The position numbers and the translations under genes were made by a program. DNA of 64,000 nt, taken from Pelomonas sp. CA6 (GTDB lineage Bacteria; Pseudomonadota; Gammaproteobacteria; Burkholderiales; Burkholderiaceae_C). The stretch covers positions 372,001 through 436,000 of the forward strand of contig NZ_JAKZFD010000003.1 of the NCBI RefSeq assembly GCF_022549225.1, read 5' to 3'. Below are positions 8,270 through 16,609 of this stretch, piece by piece (position 1 is the stretch's first letter; each line of letters starts with the position of its first letter). Under the pieces are notes generated by a model. It was not told where the DNA came from, ran no database searches, and saw only the letters and a list, made by a program, of their open reading frames with translations.

Positions 8270-10516
8270 TCAGTGCTTGGGGGCGGCGGCGGGCTGTTCG
8301 GCCGCGCGCTCGCCTTCTTGGGCGGCCTGGGGCTTGGCCGCCGGCTTGTTCAGCAGCGAAGGGGCCGGCTGCGTCGGCAGCAGCGGGGCGCCGGTGTCGG
8401 GCAGCAGCGGCACGGACTGCGGCTGGGCCTGGGTCTGGAAGGCTCGGATCGCGTCGTAGCGGTCCAGCGTCACCTGGTTGGCGCTGTCCTTGTCGCGGAT
8501 CACCACCGGGCGCAGGAAGACCATCAGGTTGGTCTTGATGCGCTTGCGCTCCTGGCTCTTGAACAGATTGCCCAGCAGCGGGATGGAGGCAAGACCTGGC
8601 ACGCGGTCCTCGCCATCGGTGTACTCGTCCTTCAGCAGGCCGCCCAGCACGAGAATGTCGCCGTCGTCCACCGCGACCGTGGTTTCGATCGAGCTCTTGT
8701 CGGTGGTGGGGCCGGCGGTGGTCGTCGCGCCGGGGACGACCGAGGAGTTCTCCTGGTAGACCGTCATGCGCACGGTGCCGCCCTCGCCGACCTGGCTGCG
8801 CACGCGCAGCGTCAGGCCCACGTCCTTGCGCTCGAAGGTCTGGAAGGGGTTGACCGAGCCGGTGCTGGTGCTGCCGGTGTTGGTGTAGGCACCGGTCACG
8901 AAGGGCACGTTCTGGCCGATCACGATCTTGGCTTCCTCGTTGTCCAGCGCCACGAGGTTGGGCGTGGAGAGGATGTTGGCGCCGGTCTGCTGCTGCAGGA
9001 AATTGGCGATCGCGCCCAGCGTGTAGAAGTCGCCGATCTTCTTCAGGAAGCCGATGTTCAGGCCCGCGGGCACGTTGCCCGAGGCCAGCGCTGTAGCGGC
9101 ACCCGTGCGTCCGGTGGCGGTGGCCGCGCTGAGGTTGAGGATATTGTTGTAGCTGGTGCCGAAGTTGGTGCCGGCGCCGATCAGCGTGTTGTCGCCCTTC
9201 TTGCCCCAGAGGTTCTGCCACTGCACGCCGAACTCGGCGCTGCGGCTGGCGTCCACCTTGACGATCATGGACTCCACATAGACCTGGGCGCGGCGCGAGT
9301 CCAACTGGTCGATGACGCTGCGGATCTGGCGGTAGAGCGGCTCGGCGGCGGTGATGATCAGCGAGTTGGTGGACGGATCGGCCTGGATGAAGCCGCCGGT
9401 CGACGGGCTGGGCGAACCGGAAACCGGCGTGCTGGCCGCGGCCGAGTTCATCGAGGTGCTGGAACTGCCGCCGCTGCTGCTGCTCATGCTGTTGGCTTGG
9501 CCGAGGCCGGAGCCGGTCAGCGCATTGCTGCCCACGCCGGAGAGGCCGGAGCTGCTACTCGTGCCCGAACTGCCCGAGCTGTTGGAGCCGCTGTTGCCGA
9601 AGGCCGCGCGCAGCACGGCGGCCAGCTTCACCGCGTCGGCGTTTTTCAAATAGACGACGCGGATGTTGCCGTTGGCGTCGGAGCCGGGCTGGTCCAGCTT
9701 GGCGATCATGGAGCGCAAGCTGGCGAGGCGGGCCGGGTTGCTGGCGCGCAGGATCAGCGCGTTGCCACGCGGATCGGCCAGCACACTGGTGCCCGAGGGC
9801 GGTACCGACCCGGGGGCCGCGGCGGCGCCGCCATCGGCCAGGCGCTGCACCAGCGCGGCGAGGTCGGAGGCGACCGCATGCTGCAGCGGCACCACCTCGA
9901 TCTCGGTACCGCTGGAGACGTCCATGGCCGCGATGATGCGGGCGATGCGCTGCAGGTTCTCGGCGTAGTCGGTGATCACCAGGCTGTTGTTGCCCGGGTT
10001 GGCATTGATCGTGTTGTTGGGGCTGATCAGCGGACGCAGCACCGCGACCAGGTTGTTGGCGTTCTCGTGGTTGAGCTTGAAGACCTGGGTCATGACCTGG
10101 TCGCCGCGCGCGCCGGCGTTGCCGACGAGCACGCTGCCGGTCTGCAGCTTGGCATCGGCCTCAGGCACCACCTTCAGCAGGCCGCCGGCTTCCACCACCG
10201 CATAGCCCAGCCCGCGCAATCCGGCCAGGTAGCTCATGTAGGCCTCTTGCACGCTCAGCGTCTGCTCGCTCTGCAGCGTCAACGTGCCCTTGACGCGCGG
10301 GTCGACGAGGATGGGGCGGTCCAGCATGGCCGCCATCGCGCGAGAAACAGCCTCGATGTCGGCATTGACGAAATTCAGCGTGACCGGGGTGCGCGCCTTC
10401 AGTGCCGGACCCTGCTTGCTCTGTGCCCAGGCCGGCGTGCCCGCCTGCACCAGTGCCACGGCCAGCGCCGCCGCCAGCGGGGTCGTGCTCCGCTTGATGA
10501 CCTTGTTCATGCTCAT
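8270..10516 (-). CDS. gspD: Type II secretion outer-membrane secretin GspD
   Basis: 748 aa secretin that forms the outer-membrane channel of the T2SS. A signal peptide (KVIKRSTTPLAAALAVALV, ending near WAQS) precedes the N0 domain (VTLNFVNADIEAVSRAMAAM) and several N1-N3 repeats (TQVFKLNHENANNLVAVLRPL, EIEVVPLQHAVASDLAALV, IRVVYLKNADAVKLAAVLRA). The C-terminal secretin domain includes VPLLGNLF-like IPLLGNLFKS and ends in LMVFLRPVVI. A long Ser/Gly-rich low-complexity insert lies at about residues 307-374, between N-domain repeats. The start at 10516 overlaps the gspN stop as ATGA; a second in-frame ATG two codons on, at 10510, is also possible. No pilotin gene (gspS) is in the cluster. Confidence 0.96.
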   Translation of the reverse strand: MSMNKVIKRSTTPLAAALAVALVQAGTPAWAQSKQGPALKARTPVTLNFVNADIEAVSRAMAAMLDRPILVDPRVKGTLTLQSEQTLSVQEAYMSYLAGLRGLGYAVVEAGGLLKVVPEADAKLQTGSVLVGNAGARGDQVMTQVFKLNHENANNLVAVLRPLISPNNTINANPGNNSLVITDYAENLQRIARIIAAMDVSSGTEIEVVPLQHAVASDLAALVQRLADGGAAAAPGSVPPSGTSVLADPRGNALILRASNPARLASLRSMIAKLDQPGSDANGNIRVVYLKNADAVKLAAVLRAAFGNSGSNSSGSSGTSSSSGLSGVGSNALTGSGLGQANSMSSSSGGSSSTSMNSAAASTPVSGSPSPSTGGFIQADPSTNSLIITAAEPLYRQIRSVIDQLDSRRAQVYVESMIVKVDASRSAEFGVQWQNLWGKKGDNTLIGAGTNFGTSYNNILNLSAATATGRTGAATALASGNVPAGLNIGFLKKIGDFYTLGAIANFLQQQTGANILSTPNLVALDNEEAKIVIGQNVPFVTGAYTNTGSTSTGSVNPFQTFERKDVGLTLRVRSQVGEGGTVRMTVYQENSSVVPGATTTAGPTTDKSSIETTVAVDDGDILVLGGLLKDEYTDGEDRVPGLASIPLLGNLFKSQERKRIKTNLMVFLRPVVIRDKDSANQVTLDRYDAIRAFQTQAQPQSVPLLPDTGAPLLPTQPAPSLLNKPAAKPQAAQEGERAAEQPAAAPKH

Positions 10517-11298
10517 CCCACTGAAATGATGGAGCGCGCCCCCTGGCGGCGTCCGATGATGTTCAACAAATTGGCCAGCGCCGCTTCGGCGCCCGGGGCG
10601 GCCGAGGCTTCGCCGCGGAAGCTGGCGCGCGGCGCCAGGCTGCCCTGGCCCTGCAACTGCAGCGCGCCACGCAGGGTGATCAGCTCCAGTTGCGGCGCGC
10701 CGTCCGCGCCGGCGACAAGGCTGAACCGGTAGCTGCCCAGCGGCGCCAGCGTGGACACGCGCGAGGAGATGTCCTGCAGCCCCAGGTCCAGCCGGCCGCG
10801 CAGTGACCAGCGCCCCTGGGCCCAGTCCATGTCCAGCCCCGGCGAAGCCAACGTCAGCACGCCCTGCGGCTCCAGCGAATTCATCGGCGTGCCCAGACCG
10901 GCGAGCAGCTCGGCCGGCCAGCGCAGCAGCCATTCGCCTTGCGGCGGCAGGCTGAGTCCGAAGCGGCCCAGCCCGGGGCGCAGCAGCAGCTTCAGCTCGC
11001 CGTTGGTGCAGCAGTCCTGGCGCAGCGCCAGCGCGAGGCTGCTGCCTTGCAGACCCAGGCGCCATTGCAGCCGGCCCGGCAGCTGGCGCGCGTCGCGGCT
11101 GCCCTCGCCGGCGCTGAGCACCAATTGCGCGCTGCCGCTCCAGATGCTGCCGCGGGCCTCGGCCAGCAGCAGGCGCTGCTGCGTCGCCTGGGCGAGCCCG
11201 GCCGCCAGCCAGCGCGCGGGCGCGAACGCGACCAGCGCGCCCAGCAGGCCCAGCGCAGCTCCGGCCAGTGCCCAGCGCCGCGTTCCGCCGGCGCTCAT
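10513..11298 (-). CDS. gspN: Type II secretion protein GspN
   Basis: 261 aa bitopic inner-membrane protein of the GspN family, an accessory T2SS component found in a subset of systems. One N-terminal transmembrane segment (WALAGAALGLLGALVAF, residues 9-25) is followed by a periplasmic domain with typical GspN features such as GSIWSGSAQLVL and LTLASPGLDMDWAQGRWSLRGRL. The start at 11298 overlaps the gspM stop as ATGA, and its own stop overlaps the gspD start, so translation is probably coupled along M-N-D. Its molecular role is not well defined even in studied systems; placement between gspM and gspD supports the call. Confidence 0.9.
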   Translation of the reverse strand: MSAGGTRRWALAGAALGLLGALVAFAPARWLAAGLAQATQQRLLLAEARGSIWSGSAQLVLSAGEGSRDARQLPGRLQWRLGLQGSSLALALRQDCCTNGELKLLLRPGLGRFGLSLPPQGEWLLRWPAELLAGLGTPMNSLEPQGVLTLASPGLDMDWAQGRWSLRGRLDLGLQDISSRVSTLAPLGSYRFSLVAGADGAPQLELITLRGALQLQGQGSLAPRASFRGEASAAPGAEAALANLLNIIGRRQGARSIISVG

Positions 11299-11798
11299 TC
11301 CTCCAGCCCCAGCGTGATGCGGCCGCTGTAGCCCTTGGGGCCCAGTTGCAGCTGGGCTTCCTGCGGGCGTATGCGTGCGGCCTGGCGGACCTCGGCCAGC
11401 CAGTCCATCAATACGGGGCCGGGGAGGTCGCGGATCTTGAGGACCGCGCGCGGACCCTGGATGCTCAACTCGGCACCGTCGCCCAGCCGCCCCGCCGCGG
11501 CGCTGAGCACCTGCTGGGCCTGGGCGGCAGAGACCGCGGGCTGCGCGCGCAGCGTACTGGCCTCCTGGGCCTGGGCGCGCATCAGCTGCAGTTGCTGGTC
11601 GGCCTGGTCCAGCAGCGCGGGCGTGCTGCGCAGTGTGCGCCAGGCCGGCGCCACGCCCAGTTGCCAGAACAGCAGCAGGCCGAGGGCCGCGGCGGCTATC
11701 CCGAGCAGCAGGCGTTCGCGCTCGGCCAGCTCGCGCCAGCGCTGGTGCAGCCGGGCGCGGGCCTGGGTCAGCGCAGTCTTGGAAAAGGGCGTGCTCAT
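11295..11798 (-). CDS. gspM: Type II secretion protein GspM
   Basis: 167 aa inner-membrane protein that partners GspL in the T2SS platform. A cytoplasmic N-terminus of about 30 residues (ARLHQRWRELAERER) is followed by one transmembrane segment (LLLGIAAAALGLLLFWQLG), a short coiled-coil-like stretch rich in Gln and Ala (LLDQADQQLQLMRAQAQEA), and a small ferredoxin-like domain toward the end. Sequence conservation in this family is low, so the call rests on size, topology and position between gspL and gspN. Both ends overlap neighbours by four bases. Confidence 0.92.
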   Translation of the reverse strand: MSTPFSKTALTQARARLHQRWRELAERERLLLGIAAAALGLLLFWQLGVAPAWRTLRSTPALLDQADQQLQLMRAQAQEASTLRAQPAVSAAQAQQVLSAAAGRLGDGAELSIQGPRAVLKIRDLPGPVLMDWLAEVRQAARIRPQEAQLQLGPKGYSGRITLGLEE

Positions 11799-13024
11799 GG
11801 CGTGTTGGCCTTGGTCTGGCGGCTGAGACTGATGCGCCCCTGGCCGGCTTCGAGCAGCCAGCCCTCACCGGCGAGTCGTTGTTTCATCGGGGCGATCTGG
11901 GCCTGGCTCAGGCCCGGCGTGGCCAGCGTGAGCCGTCCGCCACTGAACTCCAGCCCGGGCGGCGCACCGCCGCCATCGGGCCAGGCCCGCGCCAGCACGG
12001 CCAGCTGGCGCTCCAGGTCGCCGTCGCCCAACTGGCCCGCCGTCGCGCGCAGCAGGTCCAGCTCGCGGCCCATTTGCAGCGGCGCGTCGTAGACCGCCTG
12101 GACCTTGGGGAAGGCCTGCGTGAGCAACTGCGACATGGCCGCGTGGCGCTGGGCCAGTTGATGGCGTTGCTGCCAGGCCCACAGATTGAGCCCCAGCAGC
12201 TGGACCAGAAGCAGCCCGGCCAGTCCCCAGCGCACCGGACGCCAGCCGGGCTCCATGAAGCTGCGCCAGGCCTGCTTGAGCTGGCGCAGGCCGCGCGTGC
12301 GCGGCGCGAGCTCGAACTGGCGCAGGTCCCAGTCAAAGCCCAGCGCGGCGAGCGCGCGCTCGCCGCGTGTCTGGGCCGCCACCGCAGCGCCCAGCCAGGC
12401 CTCGGCCGGCTGCGCCGCAGCCGGCGCCGCCAACCAGCGTGTGCCTTCGGGTTCACCCAGCCATTGGCGGGCGCCGCCGCCTTGCAGTGGCAGCGTGGCC
12501 GCGCCGTCTGGCCCGCTGTAACGCAGCCACAGGCGGTCGGTGCCCGGTTCGTCGAGGAAGAACCCCTGGGCCTGGGCGCCGGGCCAGGACAGTGGCAGCA
12601 CGCGGTCCACATCGCGGCGCGCCTGTTCCATGGCGGCCAGGTGGGCCTGCAGCGTGGCCTTGCGGCAGACCGCGACCCAGGTCGGCTCGTTGGCCTCGCC
12701 CTGGGGGGCGAGTGCGAAATGCAGGTCGTTGGTGTCTTCCAGCAGTCGGTCTTCGAGCAGCCCCGCCAGCGCCGCGCGCAGGCGCGGGCCTGTGGCCTTG
12801 GGGCGGTCGACGCGTTGCCAGCTCAGCGCTTCGTCGGGCAGCAGCAGCACGCAGCGGTCGGCGGTCGGAAGCTCGGCCAGCGGTTTGCGGCCATGGGCCT
12901 GGACATGGCGGCCGTCCCCGCTGAGCAGGAACTCGTAGTCCTGGCCGGGAATGGCCGGGGCCGCGGCGGATGCCGAGGCGTGGAGCCGCGCGGGGGCGGG
13001 CAGAAGAATGAGCAGGGTACTCAT
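11795..13024 (-). CDS. gspL: Type II secretion protein GspL
   Basis: About 409 aa. GspL links the cytoplasmic ATPase GspE to the inner-membrane platform. The N-terminal ~240 residues form the actin-like cytoplasmic domain (CVLLLPDEALSWQRV, LRAALAGLLEDRLLED). A single transmembrane segment (WGLAGLLLVQLLGLNLWAW) lies at about residues 266-284, and a periplasmic ferredoxin-like domain follows. The frame also offers an ATG four codons upstream at 13036; MSTLLILLPAP resembles usual GspL starts, so 13024 is preferred, but neither has a clear ribosome binding site. The stop overlaps gspM by ATGA. There is a gap of about 60 bases to gspK. Confidence 0.93.
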   Translation of the reverse strand: MSTLLILLPAPARLHASASAAAPAIPGQDYEFLLSGDGRHVQAHGRKPLAELPTADRCVLLLPDEALSWQRVDRPKATGPRLRAALAGLLEDRLLEDTNDLHFALAPQGEANEPTWVAVCRKATLQAHLAAMEQARRDVDRVLPLSWPGAQAQGFFLDEPGTDRLWLRYSGPDGAATLPLQGGGARQWLGEPEGTRWLAAPAAAQPAEAWLGAAVAAQTRGERALAALGFDWDLRQFELAPRTRGLRQLKQAWRSFMEPGWRPVRWGLAGLLLVQLLGLNLWAWQQRHQLAQRHAAMSQLLTQAFPKVQAVYDAPLQMGRELDLLRATAGQLGDGDLERQLAVLARAWPDGGGAPPGLEFSGGRLTLATPGLSQAQIAPMKQRLAGEGWLLEAGQGRISLSRQTKANTP

Positions 13025-13087
13025 GGGTCGGCGCATTCTAGGAGCGGTTCATGTCCATCCGACTCAGGGCCGGGCCGGGGGCGGGAT

Positions 13088-14089
13088 TCAGGGGCGTGGA
13101 GGCGTGCTGCCAGGCGTGAGGCGCTGCCGGTCCAGCACGCGGACATCGCGCCCCTGGCGCTCGACCAGCGCACGCTCCTCGACGAGGCGATCGTCCAGCC
13201 GCAGCCTCGCGGTGACGAGGAAGTAGTTGCTGTTCACCGAAACCCGGTCGGCCTGCGGCATGGCCTGCGCGGGGAAGTAGGCGGCGGCATCGTTGACGTT
13301 GGACAGCTCCTTGCTCTTGCGTGCCTGGACCAGGCGCTCCGCGGCCCCCAGGTCCATGCCCTCGGCCAGGGCCGCGATCACCTCGCGCGGGGCGGTGTTG
13401 AGGTTGACCGGTGTCTTCTTGGGCAGCAGCGTGATCCACGGCGACAGCCGGGCCAGCGCGAGCTCGTCCAGCCCGAGCCAGCGCAGCTGCTCGATGCGCT
13501 GCGGCGGCAGCACGGCATTGGCGGTATCGCTCGCGTCGCGCTTGCCGCTGTCCGATGCGGGCGCCGAGGCCGGCTTGGCGGCCGTCAGGCTGGTGCGCAG
13601 CTGCAGTGCGAACTGCTGGGCCTGGCTGGCGGAAATGCCGGCCATGTCGCACAGGCGTTGAAACACGCGCTGCTCCAGCGCGGTATCGCTACCGTCGACC
13701 AGGTTGCGCAGGTTGTAGCGCCCCTGGGCGTCTTCGATGCTGCCGGACAGAAAGGCCTCGGGGCCGTCGTCCGCGGCGGCCTTGTCGCGGTCCGCCGCCA
13801 GAAAGGTGGACAGGCGCGATTCGGCCAGCGGCACGGCCCAGACCTCGTTGAGGTGGTCGACCGGCGCATTGCGGTTGGCGAACGCATCCTCGCGCAGGAT
13901 CAGCCGCGCCCAGTCCAGCGCGCCGACCAGGATCCAGCCGGCCTGGCTGCGCGCGCGCTCGGCGGCTTCCACCTGGACGGCACGGGCCTGGCGCCAGACC
14001 ATGGCCGCGGCCAGGCTGGCGACCAGGGTCACGATCAGCATCGCGGTGAGCAGCGCGGCGCCGCGCTCGCCCCGGGTGGTCCGCCTCAT
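13088..14089 (-). CDS. gspK: Type II secretion minor pseudopilin GspK
   Basis: 333 aa, the large minor pseudopilin that sits with GspI and GspJ at the pseudopilus tip. The N-terminus (RGERGAALLTAMLIVTLVAS) has the Gly/Ala prepilin peptidase site and hydrophobic helix, and lacks the usual Glu5, as is normal for GspK. The T2SSK domain is visible in SIEDAQGRYNLRNLVD, where the Asp residues resemble the calcium-binding part of the family, and in the helix-hairpin-helix-like TPVNLNTAPREVIAALAEGM. The start at 14089 overlaps the gspJ stop as ATGA. Confidence 0.95.
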   Translation of the reverse strand: MRRTTRGERGAALLTAMLIVTLVASLAAAMVWRQARAVQVEAAERARSQAGWILVGALDWARLILREDAFANRNAPVDHLNEVWAVPLAESRLSTFLAADRDKAAADDGPEAFLSGSIEDAQGRYNLRNLVDGSDTALEQRVFQRLCDMAGISASQAQQFALQLRTSLTAAKPASAPASDSGKRDASDTANAVLPPQRIEQLRWLGLDELALARLSPWITLLPKKTPVNLNTAPREVIAALAEGMDLGAAERLVQARKSKELSNVNDAAAYFPAQAMPQADRVSVNSNYFLVTARLRLDDRLVEERALVERQGRDVRVLDRQRLTPGSTPPRP

Positions 14090-14697
14090 GGCGCGCCCTC
14101 CAGCACCACCTGGCGCGTCAGCGTGCCTTGCAGCCCACCCCCTGGCGCGAACTCCAGGCGCATGCGCACGCCATTGACGCTCTGGCCGGAGGACATGGCA
14201 TTGCTCCAGGCGTTGTCTCGGTAGAAGTACATCTGCCAGCCCAGCAGGCCGTCCAGCGCGGGCAGGGCCTGGGCCGTTCGCAGCGCGGGGACCTGGCGGC
14301 TGCGCTCCAGGCTTTGTTCCAGTTCGCCACGGCTGCGCACCGGGCGGTCTTCCCACCGATAGAGCCGGCCGTCGACCAGGGTCCAGGTGACGACTTGCAG
14401 CCCCTCCTCGCGCTGACGGGTCAGACGCAGGTTGATGCCGTCGAAGGCCAGGCGTGGGGTGAGACCGCTGTCCTGCAACTGGCGCAGATCCAGCTCCCAT
14501 TGGGCGAGCACGGCCTGCAGCCGCTCGGCCTGCTGCAGCTGGGTCTGGCTGATCTCGCGCGAGCGCAGCAGGGTGTCCAGCCCCTTCCAGGCGATGGCCG
14601 CCATGCTCGCCATCACGAACAGGGCCACCAGCACCTCCACCAGCGTGAAGCCGTGGGCGCTGCAGCGGCGCGCGGAGAGCGGAGCCTGCCGGTTCAT
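14086..14697 (-). CDS. gspJ: Type II secretion minor pseudopilin GspJ
   Basis: 203 aa minor pseudopilin. The leader MNRQAPLSARRCSAHG precedes the class III cleavage site and FTLVEVLVALFVMASM helix with Glu at position +5. The GspJ domain follows, with RWEDRPVRSR and GWQMYFYRDNAWSNAMSSG, where GspJ proteins typically have a run of aromatic and polar residues. It is coupled by 4-base overlaps to gspI upstream and gspK downstream. Together with GspI and GspK it should form the pseudopilus tip complex. Confidence 0.95.
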   Translation of the reverse strand: MNRQAPLSARRCSAHGFTLVEVLVALFVMASMAAIAWKGLDTLLRSREISQTQLQQAERLQAVLAQWELDLRQLQDSGLTPRLAFDGINLRLTRQREEGLQVVTWTLVDGRLYRWEDRPVRSRGELEQSLERSRQVPALRTAQALPALDGLLGWQMYFYRDNAWSNAMSSGQSVNGVRMRLEFAPGGGLQGTLTRQVVLEGAP

Positions 14698-15086
14698 AGC
14701 CGCCCCATGATGGTGGAGAGCGTGATCAACGCGTGGCCGGAGTCGTCCAGCACAGCGGCATCGACGCGGCGGAAGTTCGGGTTGGGCGTCGGGCGGACGA
14801 TCATCTGGCCGCGGTAGCTGCGCCCCAGCTGGTCGCAGCTGAACTCGCTGTCTCCGGTGCCGGGAAAGGCGCGCGCCAGGCGCAGCTCGACCAGCTGGTT
14901 CTCGGCGCACCACTGCGCGGCGCTGACGTCCATCAGCCGCTGCGCGTTGTCGGTGAGCGCGCTGGCGGCCTTGATGCCGGCGGCCAGCGCGACTGCGACG
15001 ATCACCAGCGCGACCAGCACCTCGATCAAGGTGAAGCCGGCGCTGGCATGCGCCGGGTGCCGCGTCGGTCGCGGGAGGATGGTCAT
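14694..15086 (-). CDS. gspI: Type II secretion minor pseudopilin GspI
   Basis: 130 aa minor pseudopilin. A basic leader ends in Gly before FTLIEVLVALVIVAVAL, the prepilin helix with Glu5. The short globular domain has AAQWCAENQLVELRLARAFP, the WxAENQL signature of GspI, and a pair of Cys residues (in WCAEN and EFSCDQL). The start at 15086 overlaps the gspH stop and its own stop overlaps gspJ. Length is typical. Confidence 0.95.
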   Translation of the reverse strand: MTILPRPTRHPAHASAGFTLIEVLVALVIVAVALAAGIKAASALTDNAQRLMDVSAAQWCAENQLVELRLARAFPGTGDSEFSCDQLGRSYRGQMIVRPTPNPNFRRVDAAVLDDSGHALITLSTIMGRL

Positions 15087-15556
15087 GGGGCTTCGCTCGC
15101 GGACTGCAGTTCGAAGGGGCCCAGTCCGTCGGTGCGCAGCACGATCTGCTGGCGCCCCAGCGTCAGGCGCAGGCTTTGCGCGCCGATCACCGGCTCGGGG
15201 CCCAGCTGCAGCATGGGTGCGCCGGAGAGGATCTCGACGCCGGGCACGGCATCGCCCAGCCAGCGCCGCGGCAGCGCCTGGCGCGGCGGCAGACCGACAA
15301 AGCGGAAATGCTCGTCCGCGTTGGGCAGCATCGAACCGCGTGACGCGGGCTGCCAATAGACGGCCGCGCCCGAGGCACGAGCCTCGGCGCGCGCAGCCTC
15401 CAGCAGCGCGGCGAGGCGCTCGGCCTCTCGCTCCAGCTGGGTGGCCTGTGGATCGCGCATCGCCATCACCACGGTGGCGCTGGCAATGGCCAGCAGAGCG
15501 ACGACCACCAGCAGCTCGATCAGCGTGAAGCCGCGGGCGATCGTGGCGGGTTTCAC
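15083..15556 (-). CDS. gspH: Type II secretion minor pseudopilin GspH
   Basis: 157 aa minor pseudopilin. It starts with GTG at 15556, overlapping the gspG stop codon as GTGA, which decides the start. A short leader (MKPATIARG) precedes FTLIELLVVVALLAIASA, with Glu5 and the hydrophobic helix. The GspH domain shows LREAERLAALLEAARAEAR-like helix (REAERLAALLEAARAEAR) and GAAVYWQPASRG. Position G-H-I-J-K is the canonical order. Confidence 0.94.
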   Translation of the reverse strand: MKPATIARGFTLIELLVVVALLAIASATVVMAMRDPQATQLEREAERLAALLEAARAEARASGAAVYWQPASRGSMLPNADEHFRFVGLPPRQALPRRWLGDAVPGVEILSGAPMLQLGPEPVIGAQSLRLTLGRQQIVLRTDGLGPFELQSASEAP

Positions 15557-15996
15557 TGCCAGGAGCCGATGTCGGCGTCGTTGCCTTCGCCGCCCGGCTT
15601 GCCGTCGGCGCCCAGGCTGAAGACGTCGATCTCACCCTTGATGCCCGGATTGGCGTACTGGTAGGGCTGGCCCCAGGGGTCCTTGGGCAGCTTGTCGATG
15701 TAGGACTTCCAGTTGGGCGGAACGGGCGTGGCCGTGGGCTTGCGCACCAGCGCATCCAGGCCTTGCTCGGCCGTGGGGTAGCGCTGGTTGTCCAGCTTGT
15801 ACAGCTTGAGCGCCTGCATCAGGTTGTTCACGTCGGTGCGCGCCGCGGTGACGCGAGCGTCGTCGGCGCGGTTGAGCACATTGGGCACGACCAGTGCGGC
15901 CAGCACGCCGATGATGACCAGCACGACCAGCAGTTCGATCAGCGTGAAGCCGCGCGCGCGGCGAAATGAACGGGCGCGGTAATGGAGCTTGGGCAT
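15553..15996 (-). CDS. gspG: Type II secretion major pseudopilin GspG
   Basis: 147 aa major pseudopilin that polymerises into the T2SS pseudopilus. The leader is basic (YRARSFRRARG) and the helix FTLIELLVVLVIIGVLAALV has Glu5. Family signatures are YKLDNQRYPTAEQGLDALV, the DPWGQPYQYANPG motif, and the C-terminal calcium loop region DVFSLGADGKPGGEGNDADIGSW, complete with its acidic residues. It is the first gene of the operon. The start at 15996 gives the usual short leader; an ATG further upstream is open but would lengthen it. The promoter would lie in the 60 bases shared with divergent gspC. Confidence 0.97.
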   Translation of the reverse strand: MPKLHYRARSFRRARGFTLIELLVVLVIIGVLAALVVPNVLNRADDARVTAARTDVNNLMQALKLYKLDNQRYPTAEQGLDALVRKPTATPVPPNWKSYIDKLPKDPWGQPYQYANPGIKGEIDVFSLGADGKPGGEGNDADIGSWQ

Positions 15997-16056
15997 AGGA
16001 AAGAAGATCCCTGGTGCGCCGCCGGGGCGGCTGTTGGGCTGCATCATAATCAACGC
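15997..16056. promoter_or_regulatory. Divergent gspG/gspC intergenic region with overlapping -10-like elements
   Basis: Only 60 bases separate the two divergent start codons. ATCATAAT at 16043-16050 can be read as TATGAT on the minus strand (toward gspG, 5 of 6 to TATAAT) and as CATAAT on the plus strand (toward gspC, 5 of 6). No convincing -35 hexamer is seen at 17 bases for either. If the plus-strand element is used, the transcript would begin at or next to the gspC ATG. This is a reading by eye. Confidence 0.35.
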
Positions 16057-16590
16057 ATGTTTGCGAAGACCTCGGCATTCCTGGTGTGGGGCCTGCTGGC
16101 CGGCTCGGTGGCTTTCTGGGGCCTGACCCTGGGCGGTCGGCCTCTGTCGGCTCCGCCGCATGCCCAGACCGTGGCCTCGTCCGCGCCCGCTGCGACGGAC
16201 TGGACGCGGCTGTTCGGCGCTGTCGCCGCCAGCCCCGTGGCGGCGACCTCGGACACGCGGTTCGTGTTGCTGGGCGTGGTCGCGCCCAAGGCTTCGCAGG
16301 GGCGCTCTGCGCCCACCGAAGGGGTGGCGGTGATCGCGGCGCATGGCAACCCGGCCAAGGCCATCCGCATCGGGCAGGCCGTGGACGGTGATCTGGTGTT
16401 GCTGGCGGTCGGCCCCCGTAGCGCGGAACTGGGACGCGGCGGCGTTCGCTCGCTGCGGCTGGAACTCAGCACGCCCGCTCCGGGCACGGCGCCCGCTCCG
16501 GGGCTGCCGACAGCCGCGCCCAACCGCTTGCCAGCACCCGAGCCCGTGGCACCGGAACCCAATTCCCCTCCCATCCGCGTTCAGGGCTGA
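16057..16590 (+). CDS. gspC: Short GspC-type T2SS inner-membrane protein
   Basis: 177 aa. One N-terminal transmembrane segment (AFLVWGLLAGSVAFWGLTL) is followed by a periplasmic HR-like domain (TRFVLLGVVAPKASQGRSA, GVAVIAAHGNPAKAIRIGQA), which in GspC contacts the secretin. The C-terminus is Pro/Ala-rich and ends without a PDZ or coiled-coil domain, so it is shorter than the classical protein. It is transcribed away from the main operon, facing cobT-like on the other side with 19 bases between stops. No Shine-Dalgarno sequence precedes the ATG. Family and context support the name; domain loss is seen directly. Confidence 0.85.
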   Translation: MFAKTSAFLVWGLLAGSVAFWGLTLGGRPLSAPPHAQTVASSAPAATDWTRLFGAVAASPVAATSDTRFVLLGVVAPKASQGRSAPTEGVAVIAAHGNPAKAIRIGQAVDGDLVLLAVGPRSAELGRGGVRSLRLELSTPAPGTAPAPGLPTAAPNRLPAPEPVAPEPNSPPIRVQG

Positions 16591-16609
16591 ATCCGCGAAA
16601 CCGACGGCC

